Assembly (NCBI RefSeq): GCF_000003605.2
Contig: NW_003135354.1
Span: 138,969 to 197,293, forward strand
From: Saccoglossus kowalevskii
Taxonomy: Eukaryota; Hemichordata; Enteropneusta; Harrimaniidae
Direction of reading: 5' to 3'
DNA: 58,325 bases
The notes below the pieces were generated by a model, which ran no database searches, had not been told where the DNA came from, and saw only the letters and a list, made by a program, of their open reading frames with translations. The translations under genes were made by a program, and so were the position numbers. Positions 42,996 to 55,600 of the stretch are shown piece after piece. How positions within the stretch are numbered: the stretch's first letter is position 1; each line of letters starts with the position of its first letter.

Positions 42996-45900
42996 CTATT
43001 TTGAATGAGAGAATAAAGGCTTGAGTTCATCGTCAGTTGTAGCATCAGATTTCTGTTTTAGCTCCTGATCACCAGCAGTTACACCCCAACTATCTGGTTT
43101 GGATAAACTTGCAGAGAATGGCCGACCTGAAGAAGGTTTCAAATTTTCCCAGTAAGATCGACGAGCTCTGAAAAAAATATCAATAAAACAGTGTTACTGT
43201 ATATTTACATATGCATAGAAAACTTTACATTTACTTGAAGCAAAAAATAGATTAAGATTAAAGTGGGAGTGTCGTCACCTGTGCACGCGCGGGAATCGAT
43301 TCCCAACCGACGATAACGCACGCTAAAAATGCAATGGCTCACGCGTAGACGTTTTTATGCGCAGGCGCAGACTCCCCCGCTTTAATAAGCAGAATGAGTA
43401 TAGCTATATACACATATTTTGCACACGTGTCATTTCTGTCACAAGACTATATTAATTTGCATACTCATCGTCTTCAACCCACAGCAGATTACAGTAAGTA
43501 AATACATAAAAATTCCAAACGGCAGCCAATCACAAACCCTGAACTGACTGGCATGTAACAAACTAGTGAATACATTAGTTTATTATACATCTGACACCGA
43601 AAGACATAGAATTGACCAGTCCATGAAACGCTGTTTAGACAGGTTCAAATGTTTTTCCTATTGTGCGTCACGTTTGCGTCACATTCAAATGCTTTTCTTG
43701 GTTTATTTCAGATGCAGAGTCGCTATCAGCGTGGGATGGAAATAGAATTCAGTTACTGAACGTGAACGTTGGCGCTGCACTCTGTTGTCATTTCATGATA
43801 TTATCTCATTAAATTATTACCACAAGTAGGAAAAATATATATATATTTATAATTATCACAACAATACAGCCTTTGTGCACATTTTGCAGTATTCTCATAA
43901 CCTCATATGACCATATTTGGGAAGTGGCTGGTAAAGATCAATATTGCTTTTGAGACAGGATATTTGTTTACGCATCAGATTTCGTATTTCACTTTTTAAC
44001 TTCCAAGATGATTTACTGCCAACATATCTTTGTCCAAAGTTTGAGGCAACATACATTATTACGTCATCACATATTTGTTATATGGCGAAATGCTGCAGTA
44101 TATAGTAGTGACAGCGATGAGATGCATTATGGGTACTACAACATTGCAGGGTTCTCCCTACGGCATTATAGAGTAGGGGTTCCCAACTGTTAAATTTTGG
44201 ATAAACAATAGAACCAATTTAACATGACGATGAATACAATAAGTTATTAATAAGTTCTATTATGCAAATTGGATGATACTGTATGCAATATACGAGTAAA
44301 CAAACATTTTATGAACAATATCGCAGTGCATTTTCTTCATTTGCATATTCAAAGCTTTAATGTCTTCATAGTCAAATATCAAATCAAATAACTTGCTCAC
44401 AACTGAATTAGAGTACACGTTTAGCTTACTTGTATGCATATTAAATCTTGTTCAAAAAACGGAAATTGCATTTTATTATAAATCTATTCAAGAAATTTAT
44501 CGATTTTTAAAAATGACAGGCACATGCATGAATGCACACACACACTTGAATGAATGAATGGATGCATGCATGCATGCATGCAGGCATGCAGGCCAAGAAC
44601 TTCAGCCCCAGTATGTTTATGAATATGAATTTAAGTTAGTTGTACATTACATACCTAGCTCTGACCCATGGTTTGGTGTGCAGTCTAAGACCATCTCCCC
44701 ATGGAGCATGCTTCTCGGAGCCAGCTGGCAGGAAACCACGTTCTGGTGCCAATTCTTCAGAAATGGCACGTGTATGGTACGGTTCGAAACCACAACAGCC
44801 TCCAATGAAACGCACACCCAATTTATAAGCTTCACGTGCATATTCTTGTATTTCCCAACGTGTACACACACGTGGTTCCAAACCTGGTGAAAGAAAAAAA
44901 ATCAATCAATTTCCTGATCAGATCAAGTTAAAATGCAATGGGAAAACTGGCTGTTGTTGCACAAATAAAATTACTATAAATATGAACTTCCGAGGGTACA
45001 TAACTCAACTGGAATTTTATTATACAGTACTAACTTTTTCCAACACCTATTTTTTTTTTGTGGTTCTGAGTTTGTGCACACAAAATAGCCACAAATGATC
45101 AATTAGTGCTTTCACAGAAATACACAATGCCCTCATTCGTAATCTTACCATTATGAAAAGTCCTATAATCAGAACAATCAATTTAATTTTTCGTATGGCA
45201 GATTATTATTTACGATACTACTTTGCAGAGTGTCCAGTAATAAAAAAAAAATCAATAATGTAGCTTTGTTATATTTCACATTCCTGTATTCAAATGACAA
45301 ATTTCACACCTCAACTCAGCATACTAAAGTTATCATCTAGTTATTTTTTAGTTCGTACTAAGTGTCCATTCACGTTTTAGTGTGTGGGGGGGTGTTGATC
45401 TCCTAGTCTTTGCGAGGGAACTGCACAAATGCAATAAAATAAACCGGTCATTTTACCGCGGCTGTAAACAGACTTAATAAAAAAACTGGCTTTATACGGA
45501 AATGGCACCCAAGGATTTCATTTAGCATAAAATGGCTCAAGGTAGAAGCCTAGTCATAATTTTTGACAAAATTGGTCATAAATCGCATGACAATGTTCAT
45601 TAGTTTATTATGTACAATCATGAAGCTAATGTTCTATGGTATAATGAAATAGCATTATTCTGTGTGTTACAGTTATGCTTTTTGAGAAACGTGTCCTAAT
45701 ATTTCTTAAAAATTGCTATTTTTAGAACAATTCCATAGAACATAATGTTAAAGAAAAAAATGGATTTTTTGACACTTTTTAAAACCCCGATTTTTTTAAT
45801 AATTCAGAACAGGTACCCCATCATATTAACAATGTATGATTTTTTCAGACTATATCACCAGGCTAGATTTTGAGATATTACGTAATATCTCTGCCATAGG

Positions 45901-48900
45901 AACCTGTGGTAAAGGCGTTATAATAGTGTCAAAATGGCGACTTTCCACTAAAATACAACCATTAATTTCTCGAAAAAAAGGCTGGTGACCCCCAACTTTT
46001 TTTGGTCAATATCCTTATATTGCCTTGGAGTACAATTTATTGCAAAATGAATAAATTCTGTTTTTTTTTAATTTATGAGTAGGCTTCTACCTTAAGGGCA
46101 TAGTGTTCCATTCCCTACATCATGAATCGTTTTTTTGTTAGGAGGGGGGGTCAATTAACACGTCTTGCTGTCAACAAGTTCACGGCAGCATTTGCATGCA
46201 GATTTTTGCAAAGTTTGTGGGTTTCCGTAATTATCAATTGGTGAACTGTTTTAATAGAATTTTTCAAAAAATAATTTAAAGACAACAGGTAGTAGTCAAA
46301 ATTGTTAGTTAAGACTACAATGCACAATACATAAATAGACTAATAACGAGTACTCACTAAATGGGAATTCCGGTAAATCAATAAATCCTTGTTTATTAGC
46401 ATCTGGTGTTAGATAACCCAATGGTTGAGTCATCAAGTGAGCTTTGAGTCCGGCACCATCTAAAGCATTTTTCATTTCACGAATGGCAGCAAGAGTAGTC
46501 GTAGGGTCAAAATGGCAATTCAAACCTACAATATCAGCACCTGTAAAACAAGTTATTTTTTTTGTAAAATTATTTTTGACTTAAAGAGCGGTGGTCGTCG
46601 TGCAGCGATTTGGAACTCCTAGCGAAATATACAATGTATGTAAAACAATGTGGCTATGTTTGTCCCAATCTTCTGAAGGAAAGTGCAGACTATAAACAGG
46701 ACTATTTTATGAATTTGTGATGAAACGAGGGAACTGGTGGTCGCTTTATCCAGTATTTATATCCTCACCTGCTTTAACTAATCTGACAGCGCATTCACCA
46801 GTTGACACTCCATGCAGATCACCATCAGGTCCTATACATAGCGTAGTGGCAACTGGTAAACCAGTAGCTTTACATACTTCTGTTGCCCATTCAGCCTCTT
46901 CTACATGCTCAAAATACTAGTGCAAAGTTGAATAAAATAACGATTTCAAANNNNNNNNNNNNNNNNNNNNNNNNNNNNNNNNNNNNNNNNNNNNNNNNNN
47001 NNNNNNNNNNNNNNNNNNNNNNNNNNNNNNNNNNNNNNNNNNNNNNNNNNNNNNNNNNNNNNNNNNNNNNNNNGTAACACCATGGCCAGAACTTTAATTT
47101 TCGTAGAGGTGTAATTTAATTGTAAAACCTTACCTCTGCTATAAGGAAATCTACTTTATTCTCCATGAACACGCTCATTTGTTTCTGAAACTCCTTCTGG
47201 GTAAATTCTTTGCCTTTACCACTGAGATATGTTGGCGTTTGTGACACGCCTCCAGCCACCAAAGCACCACCTTCGTTTGCCACCTCCCTGGCTATTAGAC
47301 AGGCTTCATTGTTTACATTGTAACCCTGTGAAAATATATAAACATCAGGTTTTTTTCACATATTAGAAACCTGATGAGCAAGCGTGGGGCAATAACTTTC
47401 AAGTTTGACCTAATCATGGAACCAATATGACATTTCGTCATTATGCCCACTAAGAATGTGGCCATGAATACTGTATAGTAAAACGGCGTGGATGTGCAAA
47501 AAAGAATGCACTGACTCCGACCTGTCTCTAACAACGACATCGAACACAGTACTTACAAGTAGCTGTCTGTTACGGAAATACATTTAGACCAGAATACTAT
47601 AACGGTATTCAAGTGATTAAGTGTCAGGTGCAAAATAGTTGTGAGTAGTGACCTAATATATATCTAGAATCATAAGCACTCTAGCTTAATGCAACTTTTG
47701 GATTCTACCTACGAAAGATTCAGCCTATCACAACGTATATATTTTAGCCAATCAGATCCCCCTCCTTATTGACCTATTACAAACATGTAATATATCCTCT
47801 TCCCGCCTAAATTCAAGAATGTACCATTCCCCCATAAATTGAGAAATTGTCCTTGTACTTGTCAGATGCTGTTTTATGTTAGTATAATAAACCCCGTTAC
47901 TTCCTCAAGCCGTAGTTATTTCTATCCACCCGAATCTCTTCTATACAATTCTACACAATACCATAACGCTTGTACATCTAGTTGTGCATCAAGCACAGGA
48001 ATATCAATCCACACTGCGAATATTTTCATGAATGAAAACTCTGGCGTTTTCTTTACATTATATATTATGCATATTAAGTTTAACTTTATTGGTCTATCTG
48101 TGCATATACTGGATTAATATTGCAAGATTTTCATAAGAATATGCATTAGCAGTTAATACAAATGTTCATAATGAAGATTCAAATATAATATTTATACTTA
48201 CAGTCATCTTCTTAGGGTCAATATTTCCCCTGTTCTGCAACTTATCATCACTAGCATAGAAAGTAAATGTTTGCATAACGTCAGCACCAGCACGGAGAAA
48301 TTCCCGATGTAACTGACGAACTAAAGGATAAATAAAATGAGCATGGGTAATTGTCTCGTCTCGTAATATCTTACAACAAATATACTGATCCTGACAGGAT
48401 ATTGAAATGTATACCTAATATTTCCCTAATTGAATATACCCATTCACATTGTTCTCAAGTGAAAATCTGATTAATTGTTCAAAAATATTTTTAACTGTGG
48501 CCTGAACTATTTTTTTCACATTTTCACATTCCAACAATTAAAGTTAAGTTCCTGAGAAATGACCCTGTGACAATGTCATAACCTGTATTTTAAGCCAAAT
48601 TGCTTGAACTACCAGATTTGTTCATTTTGAGGCAATAATTTTGTAGATTTAGTGCACACATTGCACTAAAAAAACTATTGTGTAAAAAAACATCTTTATG
48701 AAAACTACATTGGTATGGCATACGCACTACAATAATTGCTTATCTACGTTTTCAGATGATTTATAGATTAATTGCTATAGTGGCATGCCTAAGCAAATGG
48801 CAAATCCCATTCACACATATTCACCATAAACCTGAATATTGTTATTTCTGGGCTTTACCTGCTTCTGGGTTCTCCACCGTGGCCTCTGGTGTCCATGGTC

Positions 48901-51900
48901 CTGCCTTCACATATCCTCTCTTCTCAAGTGCAAACACAAATCCGCCATCCCCAACCACTATTTCACCAGCATTCAAACGTTCCAAAATTCCTTTAGACTT
49001 TCCACCCTTTCAAAAAAACATGAAAAACAAACTTAACTTAAAATTAAGACATGCGTATTTAATTCAAATGTTTATTCAATTATGCCAACTGTCAAAACGT
49101 CATTGTACACAGGAAGTGAACGTCTGATTTTGTCTCTAAAGCCTGAAACTTGTTGTTTAAGTTGAGCACCTTCAAAGAATGATCTTGCAGCACCCCCCCC
49201 CCCCTTCCAAAAAAACTACTGTACTGCATTCCAGTTGGCTGATCTGGTTATTGAAATTAACTAAACACGCATTTCTGGCTGTGTTCGCGTTTCGAAAACT
49301 TGGGAACAGCAATACTTTTCATGCTGAAATATATACACACACAATACTGCTAGTATGCAGTAGGTTAAATTAATTCAACCTTGAACAAATTAGGTTATGG
49401 CGAAAAACTCGTACCCATTTAATACTGCATGTTGTTCTGGAGTAACACAGGACTGATTTGAATTCTAATCGAAATGTTTACAACCTGTACAAAGTTTTGA
49501 TTTATTTATCATTTTTTTTTCATCCGTTTTGATTAGCCGTCATTCTAAAGGGTGTAGTCTTATTTGTTTAACATATCAATGTTATGTCCAAGTTGATTAT
49601 AAAAATATAGACCACTCCGACAATTACTTGTGGCACATCGCATGGTCAAATTTTACTAGCAGGACGGTCTTTAAGTTCTCTACTGTTGAGACATTAATAT
49701 TATCAAACATAGACTGAATGTGTCCTTGTGCGTTTATTAAAAGCTTTTTAAAGGTCAGCGAAACAAATCAACAATCACAAAACACGCTGACCTGCATCAG
49801 TAATCTACCCTGAGAATGTTTGAACAAAATCAATCAAGGCAAGACTTAGAAACAAATTGGTTTTGGGTCAAAAGTGGCCACCAATTTGTCAAATGTCAAC
49901 CAAATGAAACTTAGCAGATCACCTCATTCATGATAGAACATCTTCCAATGTCAAATGATAAAGAAATAGTTTTCAGAACAGAACGAGTTGAACGGAAGTG
50001 AGCGCGCCACCAGTGTTTTCCCGCTCCGGCGTTTTATGGTTACGTCAGTTTATATTTTTAGTAAATAGTCACTCTCCATACAGAGTCATATTCATAGAAT
50101 GGGCTTTGCAATCATGCATTCTTGTTATACTGCTTTAGTAACAAACTGTAAGTATTGGTGTCCCAGTTTTATTCACTCTCGTGCGGGAAAAGGCAAGGAT
50201 AATTAAAAATGACGACAAAGGTGAAAACAATTTTATGATAATTAATATTTCATCACAAGTTTTTTTTTGTGAATTATTGGCGATGGCTATGGAAATTGCA
50301 ACTAAATTGATATCGGTAAGATTCTAGGGACGGCAGTAATGAACCCTAAAACGCTATTTAAGGCAAATGAACACGCGAACGCGAAACTGTTTCAAGTCAT
50401 AGTACAAAACGTAAATTAGCCATTGTTTGTCCTTGCACAAGGTAATTTTTGGATTGCTCAGCGCATTTGGGTCTATGTACTGCAAGTTACAGAGCGCACA
50501 CACGCATACCTAAGCGGCCGTCCCTCGGCAAATAATTAAGCCAAGGTATTTACGGTGTCGAAATCGTGAAACTACCCGTTTTTACGTAATCTGGGAAGTT
50601 CGAATTACTAAACTAAGCACAGGACAAAAGTAAATATTCATAGTATAACTGGACCGGAAGTGAAAATGTTTTACTACTCTAAATATCCAAACATATTTTA
50701 GTACAAGGTGATGATACCCGTCCATGACAGTGTTGTCAGTCATGGCAGTGGTGATGTTATTAAATAGCACTTGTGATTTTGAAATTGTGGTGGTGATATT
50801 GACATTTAACAGTTACAAATAGTTCATTACCAGGTTATGTTATATACTGTTTTGATAATGATTATTAATGATAAATTTTATTTCAAATATATCACTCATT
50901 TTTGCTACCTGTTTTGGCATTATACACGTCACGTTTTTTGCTTATACACTTGTACATACATATATACCAATTTCACTATCTAGCCTATTTCTCAGCTGAT
51001 GCTAACACGACCCCGAGAAACACGCGACTGTGGGTGAACAGGGACGGGGGACTTTGTTGCAAGGAAGCACAATAATGATATTAGCAAAGAAAGTAATTGT
51101 TGCAAGTTGCGAGATACGATTTCCTTCTGTTACGAGATCCGCCATTGTTTAACATCTTGTGACCTCGCATAAAATATGTCAGGGTGTATACTCTTACATT
51201 TTACGCCGTATAGCGCCCCCCAGTGAACGTGGCGTGCACAAATGGCCACGACACCAAATAAGCAGCGCTGCTTCATTTATTGTTTACGTGGCATGTGGTT
51301 TCACAAATGGGCGCACGCCTAGTTTCTTGAAATACAACAATTTGTGCATGCATTTTTCGCAGTTTGCCGGAGCTTCTAGCAAGCTGTACTGACTCCAGTG
51401 AGTGAAATATTAAACCACGCCTCCGCCATTATATAGTACATATAATTTTACTCTTAAAAAGGTCATCACAAGTTTAGCTACTTCAATATAGGTCAAAAGC
51501 ATACATTCTCATAGAACTCAATTTACATATGAATTAACACACTGGCCTCTCTATTACACGTGGAGTAAAATTTGCATCATTGCAGCCAACCATTCGAAAA
51601 CCAATAGTACGCATCAACAGGTTTGTTTCTTCAACGTTCTCGAATTGTAAAACATGGCCTAGTAAAATAAGGCCAAATAAACTAGTATAGCACATGTTCG
51701 CCAATAAAAGATTCGGTAATCATTAGCATTACCATTCAAACTGATCTCGGCTCCGATAAATAAGGCATTGGTATTTTTGAAGCACATGCATGTACAGAAA
51801 AAAAAAACTAAACAAAATGCCGACGTTTCAACCTCTGTGATGACGCACAAATGTAATGACCTCGTTTGACTGAGTTGTGGATCATGACTGTTTTATATAA

Positions 51901-52695
51901 ATAAATCGTTTTACTGCCATGTAAAAACTCCTTTGTCGAAGCGCTTTGTTGTTTGGTATGTTTGATGCTCCACACTGTCGTTTATACGAGCTTGTTTTCA
52001 ACAAAACTAAAACTACATCGGGCGATTCGGTGGAAACCATCAAAAATATTATTAATTAATAGTAGGAACAACTTTAAGTTGAAAGTATTTAAATAAATTA
52101 TTTCGTGAAATTGTGTATTTAAACTTTCGTATTTGTCGTACCATTGCTTGTCGTACATTGAACTGTAGTTGAATGTGAATATTAGGGGCACTTTCATTTG
52201 ACAGAGGGCTACGCACGCATGTGCATTATGAATTTCGTGGAAAAAGGTATATTTTTTCGAAGTCCGCATGTTCACGAAAACTTAAAAACGTGACGTTCGA
52301 ACACAACTTGGGATTACCAAAACATTATCTACTACTATTGTCCTCTTCCTGGCATTTCTCTAAAATAAGGAGTTTTGTTCCCCTCCCCCAAAGAAGTCCG
52401 CATTCTTTTTTTTTTAAAAAGTGTTATTTTTTCATTTGAAAATCGAAAAGGGTTATTTTGAATTTTTTCAGAAAACTCGTCTAGCCAAGTGCCCCCGCTA
52501 TAGACACAATGAAATGTACGTCCGCGGTGAACTACGTACATGACTTTCTATATCTATGTGGCATATAGTCAATAAAACAGGCCGCGACACGTTGTTCAAC
52601 AAATGTCGCATACCCGAAAAGAAAAAGAAAAGAAAAGAAAAAACGCGCAAATTACGAGAATTTTCTATCGAGCTTACCGTTTTGGACTGGTCCAT
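42996..52695 (-). CDS. BHMT: Betaine-homocysteine S-methyltransferase, copy B (8 exons)
   Basis: Same reaction as copy A. Exons in coding order: 52695-52678, 49006-48859, 48320-48202, 47325-47134, 46916-46769, 46540-46358, 44883-44655, 43167-42996. All junctions are GT-AG with the same phases as copy A; the CDS is 1209 nt, 402 aa. Zinc ligands fall at C217 (VGLNCHFDP), C299 and C300 ([12 protein letters not shown]), the same numbers as in human [28 protein letters not shown] and [14 protein letters not shown] are intact. Compared with A, residues in exon 2 (WTPEA rather than STPEA) and the C-terminus (KPLFSHSK) look closer to the family norm. Its introns are longer than in A, mainly intron 1 (3.67 kb against 0.37 kb). 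No stops; likely functional. Confidence 0.96.
43258..43385. mobile_element. TTAA-bounded MITE, family 2
   Basis: Starts TTAAAGTGGGAGTGTCGTCA and ends GCGCAGACTCCCCCGCTTTAA. Body shares CGACGATAA and GCTAAAAATGCAATGGCTCA with the 13235 element. BHMT B intron 7. Confidence 0.8.
44558..44592. repeat. (ATGC)n tetranucleotide repeat
   Basis: About six ATGC/CATG units, then degenerate CAGGCATG units, in BHMT B intron 7. Confidence 0.85.
44655..44883 (-). CDS. BHMT: BHMT B exon 7: zinc-binding Cys-Cys exon
   Basis: It carries [25 protein letters not shown] and HTKPWVRAR, 229 nt as in copy A, with roughly one base in nine differing by eye. Confidence 0.95.
45539..46093. mobile_element. ~555-bp TIR element (MITE-like)
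   Basis: Left end AAGGTAGAAGCCTAGTCATA faces right end TATGAGTAGGCTTCTACCTT, an inverted pair with one mismatch over about 20 nt. No transposase frame inside. BHMT B intron 6. Confidence 0.75.
46581..46720. mobile_element. Partial TTAA MITE family 1
   Basis: The left end TTAAAGAGCGGTGGTCGTCG is clear. The right boundary is not seen, so the end given is a guess. BHMT B intron 5. Confidence 0.45.
46951..47073. other. Assembly gap (123 N)
   Basis: Unknown bases in BHMT B intron 4. Flanking exons join in phase. Confidence 0.99.
49007..52677 (-). other. BHMT B intron 1
   Basis: A 3671-nt intron between the micro-exon and exon 2. Mostly AT-rich with poly-C runs near 49193. Short frames inside show no family features, and I see no nested gene. 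Confidence 0.65.
52678..52695 (-). CDS. BHMT: BHMT B exon 1 (18-nt micro-exon)
   Basis: ATG GAC CAG TCC AAA ACG followed by GTAAGC, phase 0, giving MDQSKT joined to [11 protein letters not shown]. The ATG context (G at -3, G at +4) and donor are strong, and sequence and length resemble copy A exon 1. Two nearer candidates (49926-49934 and 51133-51144) have weaker donors and no such resemblance. Confidence 0.75.
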
Positions 52696-55600
52696 GACTG
52701 GGGTTGTACAAATAGCGCGGATTAAGAGCGGAAAACGTGTTGCCGATGCACGTCGACCTGACAGAGCTAAAACAAGGCCGAACAGATGCATCATGAAGCT
52801 ACTAATAGTGGTGTGTACGGCTGTTCTATTTATCAACATTCACCCGTCCACCGGTCATTTCTAAAAATTAGATCCGGTGAATTAGAAAAGGTTTTATTCT
52901 TACTCTATTTTTATCGGGTTAAGTGGAATCCAGATCGAGTTATTTTTTTTATTTATGGGTAAAACTATATGTTTAGGCCAATAAAATTTGTAAAAAAATG
53001 TCAAACGATTTGAAAAAAGCCGGTTCATTAGATCTATTTGACACTTCTGTGATCCGGCTGCTGCGTGATTCGGTCCTTTTTGTTTAGACCAAAATACTAG
53101 TATCACAGCGCTCAATGAGTTCGCTAAATGTCGACATGTCGGTCAAATCTATTACCAATTGATCACACGGATTGCTCGTGAAAGGAGTGGTATACAGGGA
53201 ACTGAAAATCGTTTGGTTTAACGATTTAGTTTTATTTATGAACTTCAAAAAGGTACTAGGTATGCGTGTTAGTGCTCTCTTGAACTTGTAGTGGTTGAGG
53301 GGGCTATTGTATTCGAAGTAACGAAACGAAACCAAATAACATTCAGTTTAATCGTATGTCACGCGCAATACAAAAGTCGGGGTTTCAAAAAATACTGCAC
53401 GTGATAACCAATCAAATGCAATGGCACGTCTCGATAATTATAGTTAGTGTTAGTCTGTAATCAGCGACACAAAGGAAAATAACACGTGAAATATTTATTA
53501 TGTTTGTTGAAAATTGACCAGAATATATTTATCTCTCAGTCGTGTGTATAAACAAAAAACTTTAAAAAGCTTAGTAATAAAGCTGAACCTCGTGTGTGAT
53601 TTTGGGGGTCGATTCATCCAGTATCTCTACATTGCAAGTGCTAAGCGAGTTAAGCTCCCACTACTACAATTTGTTTATAAGATACTGTAATTTTTTTTCA
53701 CGGCTCAATGGATACGACTCGGCGTGAATAGAACACTCCCGTGAATACCCAAACACCTGTATCTACCCGGCCATAGTTTAATTTTAAGCAAATACGCCCA
53801 TTTGGTCAGTCAATTGAGTACAGCTTATTGGTATGCACGTGTTCACATGGCGTGGTCCCACACTTTAAATTAAAAAGCGGGTGGGTAGATTAGTCAGTTA
53901 CTATTTACTATTTATTATCAGCGCAACAAACAAAATCACTTCATTTGCATAAATATTTATAAATGCTAATGAAAGCTGAATCTAACCAATCAACAGGCAG
54001 AGCGCGCAACGAAGCCTATTTTTGAAAAGTTCCAATGTTAGTCGATCGGCCAATCGAAACCTTTCGTTTCAGTTTGACTTGTCAAATATTTATTTGGCAC
54101 GATCCCCTAATGTGCTGTTCACCGATGATTTTAGGATTGAATTTGTACATACTAATTACTTAATTACCATAAATTATCTAATTTGCAAATGTTCCACAGA
54201 TATCTCCAGTACCACCCATCAAATGTTAATGAAACTTGCATAATCCACATACCTGCATAATTTGCATGAATTGGTCATGTGAACTCATTAATATTCACAA
54301 ATGTATAATCTAAAGCAATAAAATAAAATGTTTGCTCTCCATTTACGACAAGAGGATTATCTGGTTTGCCGACTCGCTAAATTTTGCTCACCACTCACCT
54401 AACCCTCTTGAAGACTGACATAAATGCTTTCCATGTCACCATCAAGACGTGGCAACATTTTAGGCACAAAAGTTCGAAGGTCATTTTCACATCACGTATT
54501 TGTGTACTACTGTATATAACGCAACTACATGAGGGAAAAGTCCAGTGTCATTGAAATTGGCACACGTAGTTACCGTAGTTCCGCAAGACCAAGGTTACAG
54601 TATACATGTGTAAACGGCCTAAACTGCCAGTGTGGCCATGTGTGTTGTTGAATGTGAATGTATGAATACGCAAGAAATCTAGTGTAGGTTGGCATCTTCT
54701 CTGAGATCTGTCCGTAGTTTTGGATAGCATTGATTACACCGTAATCAGTTCCCAAGTTGGATATTAATTACATGCTTTAGCCACCCTTTTTTTTTTTTAA
54801 ATAATTAAAAATAAAAATCATTTTCCTGTTTACATCATAATTTCAAACTATATTGTATATGTTCATCTCTGATATTAACACAGTGAATAAAAATATTCGT
54901 GTTTACGAACAATTGGAATGTTGATTTGAAGTACGTTCCGTTTCATGGAGGAATGGATGCTATTTATAAATGTTCAATACATTTCACAGGACGTTTGTGT
55001 GTATGTCAGTAAATCGTCCAATAATTGGAAACTTAAATTGCGTCTATGTCCAATGATCAGAAAGTGTCTTTTTTGAATTTGAGTTAAGCGTGAGGGTCTT
55101 CTTAAGTAAATGTTTTATAAATTTCCATTAAAAAACATTCAAGCTTTCGTGTAACGGGGTGTAGATCAACGCAATGGCTACAATCTAATCTTAGCTTATG
55201 GAGACACTATATTGTGTGGGTACTGTGCAACAAAATGACTGCGTGTAAGAGCCATTGTGTGGTCTATTCTGTGACATTCATTATAAAGTAGAACTCAATG
55301 GCATACTTCCGTCGGTTTCCGTAAAGCATAGAGAGACATTGAGAACCTCCCGATTCTCAAAGCCTTCGTTTTGCTTCCAACCGACGTACGCAGATGATAG
55401 GATTCGTTTTGTGCTGCGAGAAGGCTTCTTCAATTAACAAAATGCGATTCCTGTCCAGGTTGTCATTCGAATTGTGGTAAAACGTTCTGCAGAGCGGATA
55501 CAGGATTTTTTATAGGGGGTGTCCAAACTTTAAAATCGCCAGACTAATTAATAATTTGGGGGGTGGACCCCAAGAACCCCCCTAGATCCGCCACTGCTCT

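Noticed and set aside
49926-49934. MNE plus GTGATC donor as BHMT B exon 1
   Set aside because: Correct phase but a weak donor and no resemblance to the copy A micro-exon. 52678-52695 is better on both counts.
51133-51144. MADL plus GTAACA donor as BHMT B exon 1
   Set aside because: Good Kozak context and phase, but the donor is weaker and the sequence does not resemble copy A. It remains the best alternative.
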